From assembly GCF_000005505.3 (NCBI RefSeq), contig NC_016132.3, positions 5,146,001-5,210,000 on the forward strand: a DNA stretch of 64,000 nucleotides, in the 5' to 3' direction. The translations under genes and the position numbers were made by a program. The notes beneath the pieces were generated by a model. It had not been told where the DNA came from. It searched no databases and saw nothing but the letters and a program-made list of their open reading frames with translations. Shown here piece by piece: positions 10,720-20,819 of the stretch. Every line of letters starts with the position of its first letter. The stretch's first letter is position 1. This stretch comes from Brachypodium distachyon. Taxonomy: Eukaryota; Streptophyta; Magnoliopsida; Poales; Poaceae.

Positions 10720-11934
10720 ATGGAATCCTCGCTCTGCACACCATCTCACGCGATGGCGACCAGAGCGCATGCCGCTCCGTCGACGGCTTCCCCGCGCCGT
10801 GCCAGCACGTCGCCGTCCCTGTCGCTGCTGCAGCCAGGACGCCTGAGGGCTCGCGCCGTGCGCGCGCATTCAAGGGCGCCGGAGCCGGAGCCAGAGCCCC
10901 AGGCAGCGCTGCCCAGGACGACCGCGCTGAGGGTGGGCGCCGGCGTGGCGCTCGCTCTGGCATTGGGCAGCGCGTCGTGGGCGGCGCCGCCCTGGCGCGG
11001 CGGCGGGGGCGCCGGGACCGCCCTCGTGCAGCCGGCCGCTTTGATGTGCACGCTCAATGCCGTCGCGGACGGGGCGGAGCGGGGCGGCGCCGGTATCCCG
11101 GCGGCGGTGCCCGGCGTGAGGACGAGCGTGGACGCGCTCTCGGACTCGCTGTTCCGGCGCGAGGACGCGCCCAGGGACCGCGCCACCCTCACGGACCTCG
11201 TCTTTGAGCAAGTCACCAAGGAGGTCTCTTTCATCTTTCCCAGTTACTCAATCTACTCGTAATCAAGATCGTGCCTCAAATGCGACTATTATACAACGCA
11301 CATTACGTGAAAATGAGTTGGAGCTTCTGTTTATGCCATGGCGCAGCACATCGGCGACAGGGGAAAGCTGACGAGCCTGCTGCAGAAGGAGTGGGCGGCG
11401 TCCCGCGACTCGGAAAGGAAGCTCGACCTCGGCCTGCTGCTCACTGATGTGCTCGTCAACCAGGTCAGCTCTTCTCACCCTAGGTCTTCCGTTTTATTGT
11501 GCTTGTTATACGGTTATCTGCTCCATTTAGCTAGCAATATTAATCCCTCGAGTCAGCACTCTGTTTAATCATGTACAGAGAGAGTGGCAAAGGGCAAAAG
11601 AAGTTTGCCAGCAACTGACGGGGCGCTACCAACGTGACTCGAGGCCATACCTACATTTGGTAATGACTGTCTTCTTACTGCTCCTGCACATCGATCGTGC
11701 ATGTGATCAATTTCTCAACTCAACTTTTCTTCTTCTGAGTGCTCATTTCTGAATAATATGTACTGTTTTGCCCAGGCTGTCATTAACATGATGATGGCAG
11801 TGGAGACCATGCTGTCTCCGGAAACGGCCACCGCTGATGAAATCGAGAAGATGTCCAAGAACGCCATGGACGCCTGGAAAGAATTCAAGAACAAGTACGA
11901 GTTAGCCAAGGGAGCAACGGAGTCCAGCGCCTGA
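10720..11934 (+). CDS. Chloroplast (probably thylakoid lumen) TPR-like protein, 4 exons
   Basis: Exons 10720-11223, 11347-11463, 11579-11659 and 11776-11934 join in frame with GT-AG introns to give 286 residues. The N-terminus is Ser/Arg/Ala-rich with no acidic residues until about 48, as in a plastid transit peptide. Residues about 67-90 form a hydrophobic Ala/Leu stretch ending ASWAAP, like a thylakoid-transfer signal with an AxA cleavage site. The mature part is helical and charged: KLTSLLQKEWAASRDSERKL, then REWQRAKEVCQQLTGRYQRD, which reads like a TPR-type helical hairpin. It resembles the plant 'chloroplast lumen common family' of TPR-like proteins; that assignment rests on memory of the family. 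A second in-frame ATG at 10753 (acgcgATGG) also makes a good transit peptide and may be the true start. Function unknown. Confidence 0.75.
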
Positions 11935-12160
11935 CCACCTGATACAGTGCTTGCCTGAAGCCAAAGCTTTCTGTTGAGTGTTGAGTGTTGAAGTTTCTGG
12001 TCTTCGTTGTGTCTTAACAGCGTAGTTGCGTGTGAAGTTGCTTCCATGCTTGTGACCGAAATGTACTCACCAAGCCCTATTTGTTTGTGTTTCCAAAAAA
12101 AAGTGTTATATGTTTCATATTGTAATTACTTACCGAAATTTATATTCGGCTAGTTGTGTT
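11935..12160. other. 3' UTR region
   Basis: Downstream of the plastid protein's stop; probably its 3' UTR. No other feature. Confidence 0.4.
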
Positions 12161-12445
12161 TAGAAAATCATGCCGGCAGTATATTCAGAACTGAAAAAGG
12201 AGACGATGGAATACTGAATTTGTATGCACCTTATTCACTAGTGATTTTTAACCAAGAAAATAAGAGTATTTTTCCAAAGGTCCCTTCAAAATATTCACAG
12301 AGATGCAATCTTCGGACCAAAATAAGTGAAGAAATGCTGCATTTTTCATATACCTTATTCAGTAGCCTCCCCCCGCATCTTCATAAAGGTACTTCTCGCA
12401 GCTGCTCCCTATGATGTCCGTGAGGACGCCATCCTGGTGACCCCT
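12160..12445 (-). pseudogene. Truncated copy of the 3' end of the DUF616 gene
   Basis: This segment matches the end of the last exon plus 3' UTR of the DUF616 gene (about 20635-20920) in the same orientation. Shared blocks include aatgctgcatttttcata, cttattcagt and cttctcgcagctgctccc. The coding part (about 12356-12445) has an extra base (cataaaggtac against cataaggtac in the parent), which shifts the frame, and nothing upstream of the last 30 or so codons is present. It cannot encode a protein. It is a relic of a local duplication. Confidence 0.8.
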
Positions 12446-14090
12446 GTTTCGTTCATGGAAACGCTGAGGTGTATTGGATGTTTCGACGGATTGTGGTCAG
12501 CGTGTGCTTTGTCTGGTTTTCCATTTACATGTTGGTCTTGCCAAGTTCGGATTCAGGCAAGTGTCTCTCCTTGTAGTGAACGGGCTTCTAGCGTAATGTC
12601 TAGAGTTTCTAGTAGCATCCCTCTCGTACTCGGTTCGACTCCCATTGGAAGCGAATTTCAGACCGAAGGGTTTAAAAAAATCTACTCGTCTGTTTTCATA
12701 CCAAAGCACAGGTTAAGACGGTTTTGATCTCACGTGGCGTCGCGGTGCCGCTGTGTATGGGTGGGGCATATTCTTCTTTCAAATGATGCCGGTCCCCCCA
12801 CCCACCCGCAGGCCTAATTTTTTTTTTGTCTTTCCTTGTGTTAGATGCATGGAAACTTGTGATGTGTCCTTCGTGGCTAGGACGTCGTGTACATGGCCAA
12901 CCATGGCTGTTCCACATCGTTGTACATGCCTGAGTGAGTACAACATCCCGATGGATCGAGTACGGTTGGACATGGCCGGCAATATACTTGTATGCGCTAT
13001 CGTTGTTGTATGTGTTCTTTAATATTTTAATCACAACTTTTAAAATCAATATCAACAGCTACTAAAGCAGGGCGATAGCCTCTTTTCTAAAAATAATAAT
13101 AGCAACGGAGCACATATTTTTAGCTTACATGCACAAACGTGGTAACTTCTTGTACGCTTGTATAATTTTTTTTGGCAAATTGTCCACTTGTATTAATTAT
13201 AGTGCAGATCTCCACTCACACTCACCAAAATCAAGTATAACCATCAAATCTCCCCATTAGGCTTGACAATGAGCAGCTAACAATTTAGGTAGCTTGTGTT
13301 CATCTTCATCTAAATCCTTAAGTCCGATGGAAAACATTTTTAGGAGCATCTGTTGCGTTCATTACCAACGAATGGATCATCTCATCAACGTGCACTGAGA
13401 GCCAGCTGAGGACCATAGGCCTTAATGGCCCATTTGATCAATCGGTAATCTCGAGACAGGATGTCCTCCTCAACGAGTGCAAGAGTGCACGATTCAAGTA
13501 CATGTAAGCCCTGTTCCAAAATGAGCATACTAGTCGTCTATCCTCGGAGGCTTGCGTTAGATCTCTTGTGTGTAGATGCTTTTGTATCAGCACGACAATG
13601 TCGGGGCATACATCTTGCTATTGAATTGATAACTTGACCGTAAGACAAGGAAGGCGAGGATGATACTGGCTTGGGAAGTTCTCTTGAAGGAGATGTTTTG
13701 CTAGTAACTGATGGGAATTGTATAGTTCACGCCGACACAGTAATAGTCCCTACTCGAGCTTGCAGATGTGGCTGATGTGAGAATAACCAAAGCCACAACA
13801 GGTGTCATTTCCTTCGTGGCTATTAGAGTGTGACCTGATAATAATAGATCAACAAAAGTTAGTGTCATTAGAAAAAATAAAAAATATAGTCAAATGGAAA
13901 TTTTCCATAATCATTTCTCAATTACATTCAGAAAGATTGTAAATGAACATGTTAAACTCGAGGTTTGCACTGAACAGAGATAAACAGCCTATCATTTTTA
14001 TTTGTTTACACCACCTTTTACATCAACTACATAACAAAAGTTCAAACCGGCGATTGTAGCGGTGTCACACCCTACGAACCGTCCATTAGC
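12446..14090. other. Intergenic, no gene seen
   Basis: AT-rich sequence with no supported ORF, recognisable transposon end or RNA gene. It ends at the FAR1-type MULE. Confidence 0.4.
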
Positions 14091-17000
14091 GGGACCCGGA
14101 TCGTCTAACGTGAAAGAGGGAAGTCATAACTGACTTTTGGCCTAATATCCGCAGTTGGCTGCACGTGAAATCCATCCAACGAGCCTAGCGATTCCAATTC
14201 GAGTCTCCCAGATACGAGAGTAACAGCTGCGTGCAAAATACAAGTTGCGGCCCAAAATCAGAGTATAATAGGTAAAAACAAATTCTCGTTGCTCTCTTGC
14301 TCGCAGAAGATATCATAACAAGTGAACTCAGTTCAGATTTAAAGTAAAACATGCATGCGAAATCTGGATGATTTGGTACTGGGTTCAGGTTTAAACTGAA
14401 GCATACATCACGGCCAATGTCTTTTCTTAACTGAAGCATGCAACTACAGACAAACTAAAAGTCAAAACTAACTACTGAAGTTTGCCATGTGACAGAAAAA
14501 ATTCTTCTGCATCAATGTCGACACTCCCAACCTGCAGGGTTAAAAACAATTGATATTTTAGAACAATGAAACATGATTTACTATAGTAGCTCAAAACTCT
14601 TGGTAATTAAAATATACCGTCAGCAAATCAGTGAAACTTGTAAGGAATCCATGACCTTCAGAATCATTCAGAATGCTCCCAAGACCACTCTCTGATTGAC
14701 TTTGTGATGTCTCCATTCTGTTTTCCTCTTGCTGGGAAGTTTTTGGTCTATTTTCTTGTTGCTGGGTTTTTTTCCTCCTATCATTATGTTGCCGCTGGGA
14801 AGTTTTCCTCCTATTTTCTTGTTGCTGCAAACCAAATAGAGCATAAGAATTCTAGCAAATTATTATTCTATATATGTGGAAAACCAATAAAATGTAAGTA
14901 ATTACTTTGTTGCACCTTTGGTAACTCTTGTGATCCAGTAGCTCGTCCTGTCTTCCTTTTCTTGTGAAACTTGTCAACCCAACTTAGCTTTCTCTTTGCA
15001 GTTTTCTTCTTTGGAGATTTTTTCTTTAGGCGTGCAGCTGATAAAAGTTCATTTGATTCAGGCATCACTTGCGTATCACATCCTTCATTGTCTTTACTTT
15101 CACTTCCGTTTTTCATTCTAGCCTCAACCTCCTTACCAACAGTATCAAGTGCATTCTCAAGTAAAATACAGCATTCTTGGGAACCAGCTACCTTAGTGGT
15201 CAAGTTTGAAAATTTCTGTTGAAGAAATTTGTAGCGCCAAACAGCATCCAACTTTGGATTCTCAATAACATTCCTTCCGCTTCTGTCCTGAATAGTTCTG
15301 GACCGTGCTTCCCGAGTCCATCGCTTCAAAATATAATGTGTTGGTATTAACTTGATACTCATCAAATCAAGAACCCGCAGGGCATGTGCACATAATATCC
15401 CTGCTCTCTCAAATTGTCCACAACTGCATGATGCCCTTTGTTCAAATGGATTGCCAATAACTTTGCATTCTTCTTCGTATGTTGGGTCTACAAAAGGACT
15501 ACTAATTGTTACAGCAAACTCGTAGTCTGCATTCAGTTGTTTAGTGCAGGCTGCCATAGATCTCTCATATTCTGTTTGGAAACATTCAAATATACCAGGA
15601 GTGTAAATTTGACTTGCCTGGACCGCATGGGTGTTCTCATTTTGATCCGAGGTACTAGTTCCTTTGACTCAAACTCTGAATCCAACTCAATGTCTCGTTT
15701 CCCTTGCACAGCTCTTTCAAAATGCTTGAAAAAACGAATCACATCAAGATTTGCTTTCAAATGATGCTTGAGGTCATTGTTCAAGCTTTCACTTAGTTGT
15801 GTACTTCTCATTCCCAAGGTAAAAGCATCTCTCATATAACATTCAGCCCACTTCTCTTTCACCTTATAGATGCTATCAAACCAAGTATGCTTCTCTACTT
15901 TAGTTCTCATGATGTCAAAAGCTTCCTCAAATTTTGCCTTGTCCTCATACTCGAACATGCAAGCACTGAAATCTGCAAGAATATTTGACCCATCATCCTC
16001 TTCCTCTTCCTCTTCCTCTTCCTTCTCCCTGTGACGAGATAGATGTTTCACAGCATTTTGCATTATGTGAAAAGTGCATAACCCATGTTGTGTTGTTGAA
16101 AATACATGCTCCACTGCCTTTCCCATTGCAGCATCTTGATCTGTATAGATGGTTCTAGGGTGCCTCTGATTATGAATTGACACAAACGTTTCAAAAAGCC
16201 ATTTGAAAGAATCAAATGTTTCATCATACAAAAGGCAAGCACCAAAAATAATTGTTTCTCTGAAATGGTTGAACCCAACAAATACACCAAACGGCCTATG
16301 TTCTTTATTTGTTCCAAAAGTAGTGTCAAAAGTTACAACATCACCGAAATTAGCATAATCAATTATCATCTTAGCATCAGCCCAAAATATATCTGTGATC
16401 TGCTCTTCACAGTCCAATTGTATGGCATATTGGAATGATGTGTTCTCAGCAATTCTATCTTGAAAATACTTCAACATACTCCCTGCTTCACCATATGCTA
16501 GCTCCCTTTGGCGCTTGGTACGCAAGTAATTTTTGTGATCCTGGCGAGTATAGGTAATAAAGGATGATCCACTAACTCGCCGGCTAGCTGCCTCATGTGC
16601 AACTTTGGGCTGAATGCCTGAATCATCAGCAATGTCAATCTCGATAACTTGAATTTCAGATATTTTTCGCTGTGATGGCATGAGGTGGCATGTTTCTTGC
16701 AGCTGCAACATGTGGTTGTGTACAAGATCAAGATCATAAACTTCATAATTTCCAAGTTCTCGGTCTATTATAAGACTCATACGAACTTGGCAATTGGTCC
16801 TAATGTCTGCTCAAGGTTGCTTAATGTGCTTATCTCTTTTGTCTTTTGCCCGAAGACCCTCTTTACGACACACAAATCTGCTTGAAGTAATTGTTCCATC
16901 AAACTTGCTTACATTTGAGTATCTCTTCCTGACACCAAACCCAATCCTAACCCCGTAATGCTGCCAAAAATACCAAGCCTCATCCAAAGTGTTGAATTTC

Positions 17001-17665
17001 ATGCCAATTTGTGGTACCCAACTTGGTATGTCATTTGTTCTGTACAATAGTAAAATAAAAAATAGTAAATCAATAACCAATATTTAGCTGAGTGCGAACT
17101 TTTTGCCTGAAAATTAGTAAATGCTCGTCACTTACCTGTTCAAACCGGCCATGGCCTGCTTTTCCTCGTTGATCTCGCTATCCATAATGGTTTTAACAAT
17201 TCGATGTACTGGTCCGACGAAGAAAACAAGCAAGAGTAGGAAACAAGGTGAGAGGAAGAAGGAAGTCCAAGGAAGAAGATGAGAAAAAGAAAAGCCAACG
17301 ATCTCATCGTCGTTTACCTTATTGGAGATCGAGAGCAGTTGACAGCAACTACAGGTCTACAACGACGGCAGTAACAACGGAGCGCAGTGCGGCGGCGGCG
17401 ACGACGTGCGGTGCTCTGAGCCGTCGGCTTCTTCCGCCGTCCAAGTTTAGATGATCAACCACGTTTTTGTTTTGGCGCCAGAAAAACAAGAAGGCAAAGA
17501 GCCATTTAAGGATTTCGCGCGCTGTGGAGCTCTTTGTTTGCGCGCCATCGACCGAGAACAATCAAGGACTCGCCAGACTCGTTGGATGTATTTCACGTGC
17601 AGCCAACGGCAGATATTAGGCCAAACGTCTGACTTTCTTTTTTCACGTTAGACGATCCGGGTCCC
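14091..17665 (-). mobile_element. MULE with FAR1-type transposase and ~100-bp TIRs
   Basis: The left end (14091-14193) and right end (17565-17665) are inverted repeats of about 100 bp. Both begin gggacccggatcgtctaacg when read inward and share ttggctgcacgtgaaat and catccaacgag. The only gene inside is a FAR1/MULE transposase (14472-17185). The flanks cattagc (14084-14090) and catgagc (17666-17672) differ at one base and may be what is left of a target duplication. It is a full-length, potentially once-autonomous DNA transposon, not a domesticated FAR1-RELATED SEQUENCE gene, because the terminal repeats are still present. Confidence 0.82.
14472..17185 (-). pseudogene. FAR1/MuDR-type transposase, one stop and one frameshift
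   Basis: Four exons can be traced: 17136-17185, 14916-17039, 14618-14824 and 14472-14531, all with GT-AG borders. The N-terminal FAR1 DNA-binding domain (WCMK/WRKY-GCM1-like zinc finger) runs from IGMKFNTLDEAWYFW to FVCRKEG. The MULE transposase domain follows, with DVVTFDTTFGTNK and the acidic TDQDAAMGKAV motif, and then a SWIM zinc finger with CSCGQFERAGILCAHALRVL. A basic nuclear-signal-like stretch (KKKSPKKKTAKRK) and a Gln-rich tail end the protein. Two breaks prevent translation: an in-frame TGA at 16811-16813 just after the FAR1 domain, and a one-base deletion near 15620 between the transposase and SWIM domains. A GAA/GAG run at about 15985-16022 encodes polyglutamate. The few breaks suggest recent inactivation. 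Confidence 0.88.
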
Positions 17666-18347
17666 CATGAGCGCTATGAAATCAACGCACGCCCCAGTCG
17701 GTATTTCAGTTGTGTATCGTACTTGTTGCTACTGGGCCCACTCGAGTTTGTCGCTGTCCTTCACGGAGCAGATATTTTGGCTGGTTTCCATCGTACTGTC
17801 ATCTCTCTCCCAGTCTCCCTCCGCCTGTCCGCCATCGCGTTGTTCCCTCCCTCCTATCGCCGGAGGTGCCTAGCATCGTCGCCACCTATGCCACTGCCGC
17901 AGGGGGCTTCATCGACGCGCCGCCATGCTGTTCTTCCCCGGATCCATTTCCGCCCCAATTTCTTTCCCGCAGTGCGCTGTTGTGCCGTTCTTCCCAATAG
18001 TCGCGAGCCACTGGACCGAGCCGCCACGCAGTTCTTCCCCGGATCCATTGCTGCCCCAATTACTTTCCCGTAGTGCGTCGTTGTGCCGTTCTTCCCAAGA
18101 TCGCGAGCCGCGCCGCCGGAGTGCGCCGCCGCCGCGTTGTTCTCCAAATCCGGCGGGATCCGTGGCTGACATCTCCGCTGGAGTGCGCAATGCGAGTAGA
18201 TGGGCAGGCCTCGGCACACACTATGGCGAGCGATGTCAGGCAGTGGCGATGCGGTTTAAGTTCCGGCGCGTGTCATGCTGCGGAGAGAAGAAGAGAACTG
18301 AGAAAGAGAATAAGTTAGACGTGAGATTATGACATGTGGGGTCACCT
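17666..18347. other. Intergenic, partly GC-rich
   Basis: A GC-rich block (about 17780-18240) contains tandem-like copies of ttcttccccggatccat (17931 and 18027) and inverted variants, giving many overlapping but featureless ORFs. It may be a diverged transposon interior. No gene is supported. Confidence 0.35.
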
Positions 18348-19560
18348 GATTGATTTCGTTTTCAACTTTGTACTTACACGTTCGGTGGTTTCTACAAATA
18401 ATTTGAAAGTCCAAATGAAGTCCGAATCCAATGAAATTTTGAGGGTTGGTTTCTGATGGTGTTATCCACCTCCAGTAAAATTCTCAATTATTTTGGAGCA
18501 AGTTTGAAATTCAGGGATTTATGTGACCTCGAAAATCCTTTAATTCAAAAAGGGTATTAAAGTAATCCAGCTTAACTTGAAATTTTGTAGAGGCTCGAAC
18601 TATATATATGTGAGCTTGTCCAAAAAGTTTTAAGTCGACGGGACAAGGTTGAAGATATTATTTTCTTCATTGGTTTGTGGTATATGAAATTAAGTGGTAT
18701 CTCGCTAGTATATTTCATTAGTACATGGTATATGAATGGTATATTTATTTGGTATGTGGTATATGAATGGTATATTTCATTGGTATGCGGTATATGATAT
18801 TACGGTGTTATATGATATAAAAATGGTATACTACATTCGTATGGTACATGATATTACGTCGGTATCTCACTGGTATATTTTATTGGTACATGGTATATGA
18901 ATGATATATTTCATTGGTACGTGGTATATGATATTACGGTGTTATATGATATACAAATGGTATATGATATTACGACGGTATCTCACTGGTATATTTTATT
19001 GGTACATGATGTATGAATGGTATATTTATTTGGTTTGTGGTATATGAATGGTATATTTCATTGGTATGTTGTGTATGATATACAAATGGTATTTCGACAA
19101 ATTTGAGAACCTCAGTGTAATGACCCGAAAATTGATATACAAATGGTATGTTGGGCAACACAAGGCGGCGCGTGGCTAGCACGGCATGCCACCGGTAGGT
19201 GACGACGCGTGGCTAGCGCGGCATAATGACATTTCATCAATTTCCTCAAAATCCTGCGCCACAAATTGTTGACCTGAAACTTTGTGTACAAGCGAATTAA
19301 GTATATATATAGAGTTTGATCCCCCTCAAAATTTCAAATCAAGCAGAATTACTTAAATACTTAATTAAACCATTTTCGAAATCACATAAATTCCAGATTT
19401 TCTAACTTGCTTCAAAATAATTGAAACTTTTACTGGAACTGGATAACACCATCCTAAACCAACTCTCAAAATTTCATTGGATTCGGACTTCATTTGAACT
19501 TTCAAATAATTTATAGAAACCACCAACGCCTAGGTACAAAGTTGAAAATGAAATCCATCA
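18348..19560. mobile_element. Long inverted-repeat element with tandem-repeat core
   Basis: Arms of about 290 bp (18348-18640 and about 19240-19560) are inverted copies of each other, sharing caatgaaattttgag, gatggtgttatccac-like and aaatgaagtccgaatcc blocks. Between them (about 18670-19150) lies an AT-rich array of tggtatatgaatggtatat-type units of irregular length. No ORF is seen. The layout fits a non-autonomous DNA transposon or foldback element. The family and target duplication were not identified. Confidence 0.65.
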
Positions 19561-20634
19561 AGGAGGGCCGCCAGGTCCAGCTGTGTCTCCCCGGCTCCCC
19601 GCTCCCAACATGTTAATTTGTTCGGGCGCAGATAACTGAAGATGGGACCCACTGAGGAGGAAAGAGACGGGAGTAGTTTTGGTTCTCGGCAGCCCCACGC
19701 ACGGCCCACAAAACGCCGAGCTGCGGAAAAGAAGAAATACAGGTAGTATACTGGATACGGTCTGACGCAACTATCTGGCAGCACCAATCGAGAGGAAGGA
19801 GGATGCGCCGGTACATTCCGGCACCACTATAAAACACTTTTGCAACAAAAGTTGTAGTTTTTGTTATGTAGTGACACAAGTTACGTTCCATAACTATTTA
19901 CGATGTAATCAGAAACACCGAAAAACAAACTCACATAAAGTTATACAGTATGTCCCGAAGGGGGCCAGAGCCCCCCTCCACTGACAGCGTAGGGCGCTCG
20001 CCCCCCCCCCCCCCCCCCCCCCAATCAGCATCTAGAATGTTGTTAATGTTTTGACTAGTGGTGCCACTTTGGATGGGTCATGCTACCGTTGGGGAGGGAA
20101 AGGATACGCAGGAATACTGGGTGGGCCGGCCGAATACAAACGCGCGGGGTCCGAACAAGCTGGATCTCGATGAGACTTCTGCGTGCAGGATAAATGGAGG
20201 TCAGTCGATCGGGACCTGAAAAGCATTTTCGTTCTACGCCCTCTTTTAGGATTTTCTTTCCACAACTGTCATGAAAACAGATCTACTATACGAATAAAGC
20301 CCAGAAATTACATCCAACAAAAAAAAAGTTTGATCAAAGACAAACAACATGATCCGAAGAGCACAGTTGAAACTAGGATATGTGCTGCAAAATTAAGAGC
20401 AACAACAAGAAAATCATCTTCAAGTACCCGCAGCTCTCTCTGCTCAGAAGTGTGAGAAAGAATTTTCTATGGAAATAACTTTGGACCAAAAGCTTGCTAA
20501 GACTCTCACAGGAAACTTACATCCAAGTTAAACGATGCACGCACAGAGTGGAAGATTAAGGTGAGTGGATGACGTGGACTCACGGGAGGGCAGGAAAATA
20601 GGACACTGGGGATCCCCTACTTAGATACATAAGA
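19561..20634. other. Intergenic with 22-base C run
   Basis: Contains an uninterrupted run of 22 C at 20001-20022, next to gggggc/gccccc blocks. No gene is supported. The last part merges into the 3' UTR region of the DUF616 gene. Confidence 0.45.
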
Positions 20635-20819
20635 AAATTTGTCCCGGTAATATATTTAGAACTGGAAAAGGAGACAGTGGAACACTGAATTTGCATTCTG
20701 TGATTACTAAAACCAAGCAAATACTAATATATACTCTCTCAGTTCCTACAATATGTATTTACGGAAACGCAATCTTCGGACAAAAATAAACGAATGAAAT
20801 GCTGCATTTTTCATACACC

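Noticed and set aside
14868..17080. Three separate genes for the FAR1, transposase and SWIM parts
   Set aside because: They are consecutive pieces of one spliced gene, separated by an in-frame stop and a one-base frameshift.
18670..19150. CRISPR-like array
   Set aside because: Units are irregular, overlapping and AT-rich without unique spacers, and the genome is plant nuclear DNA.
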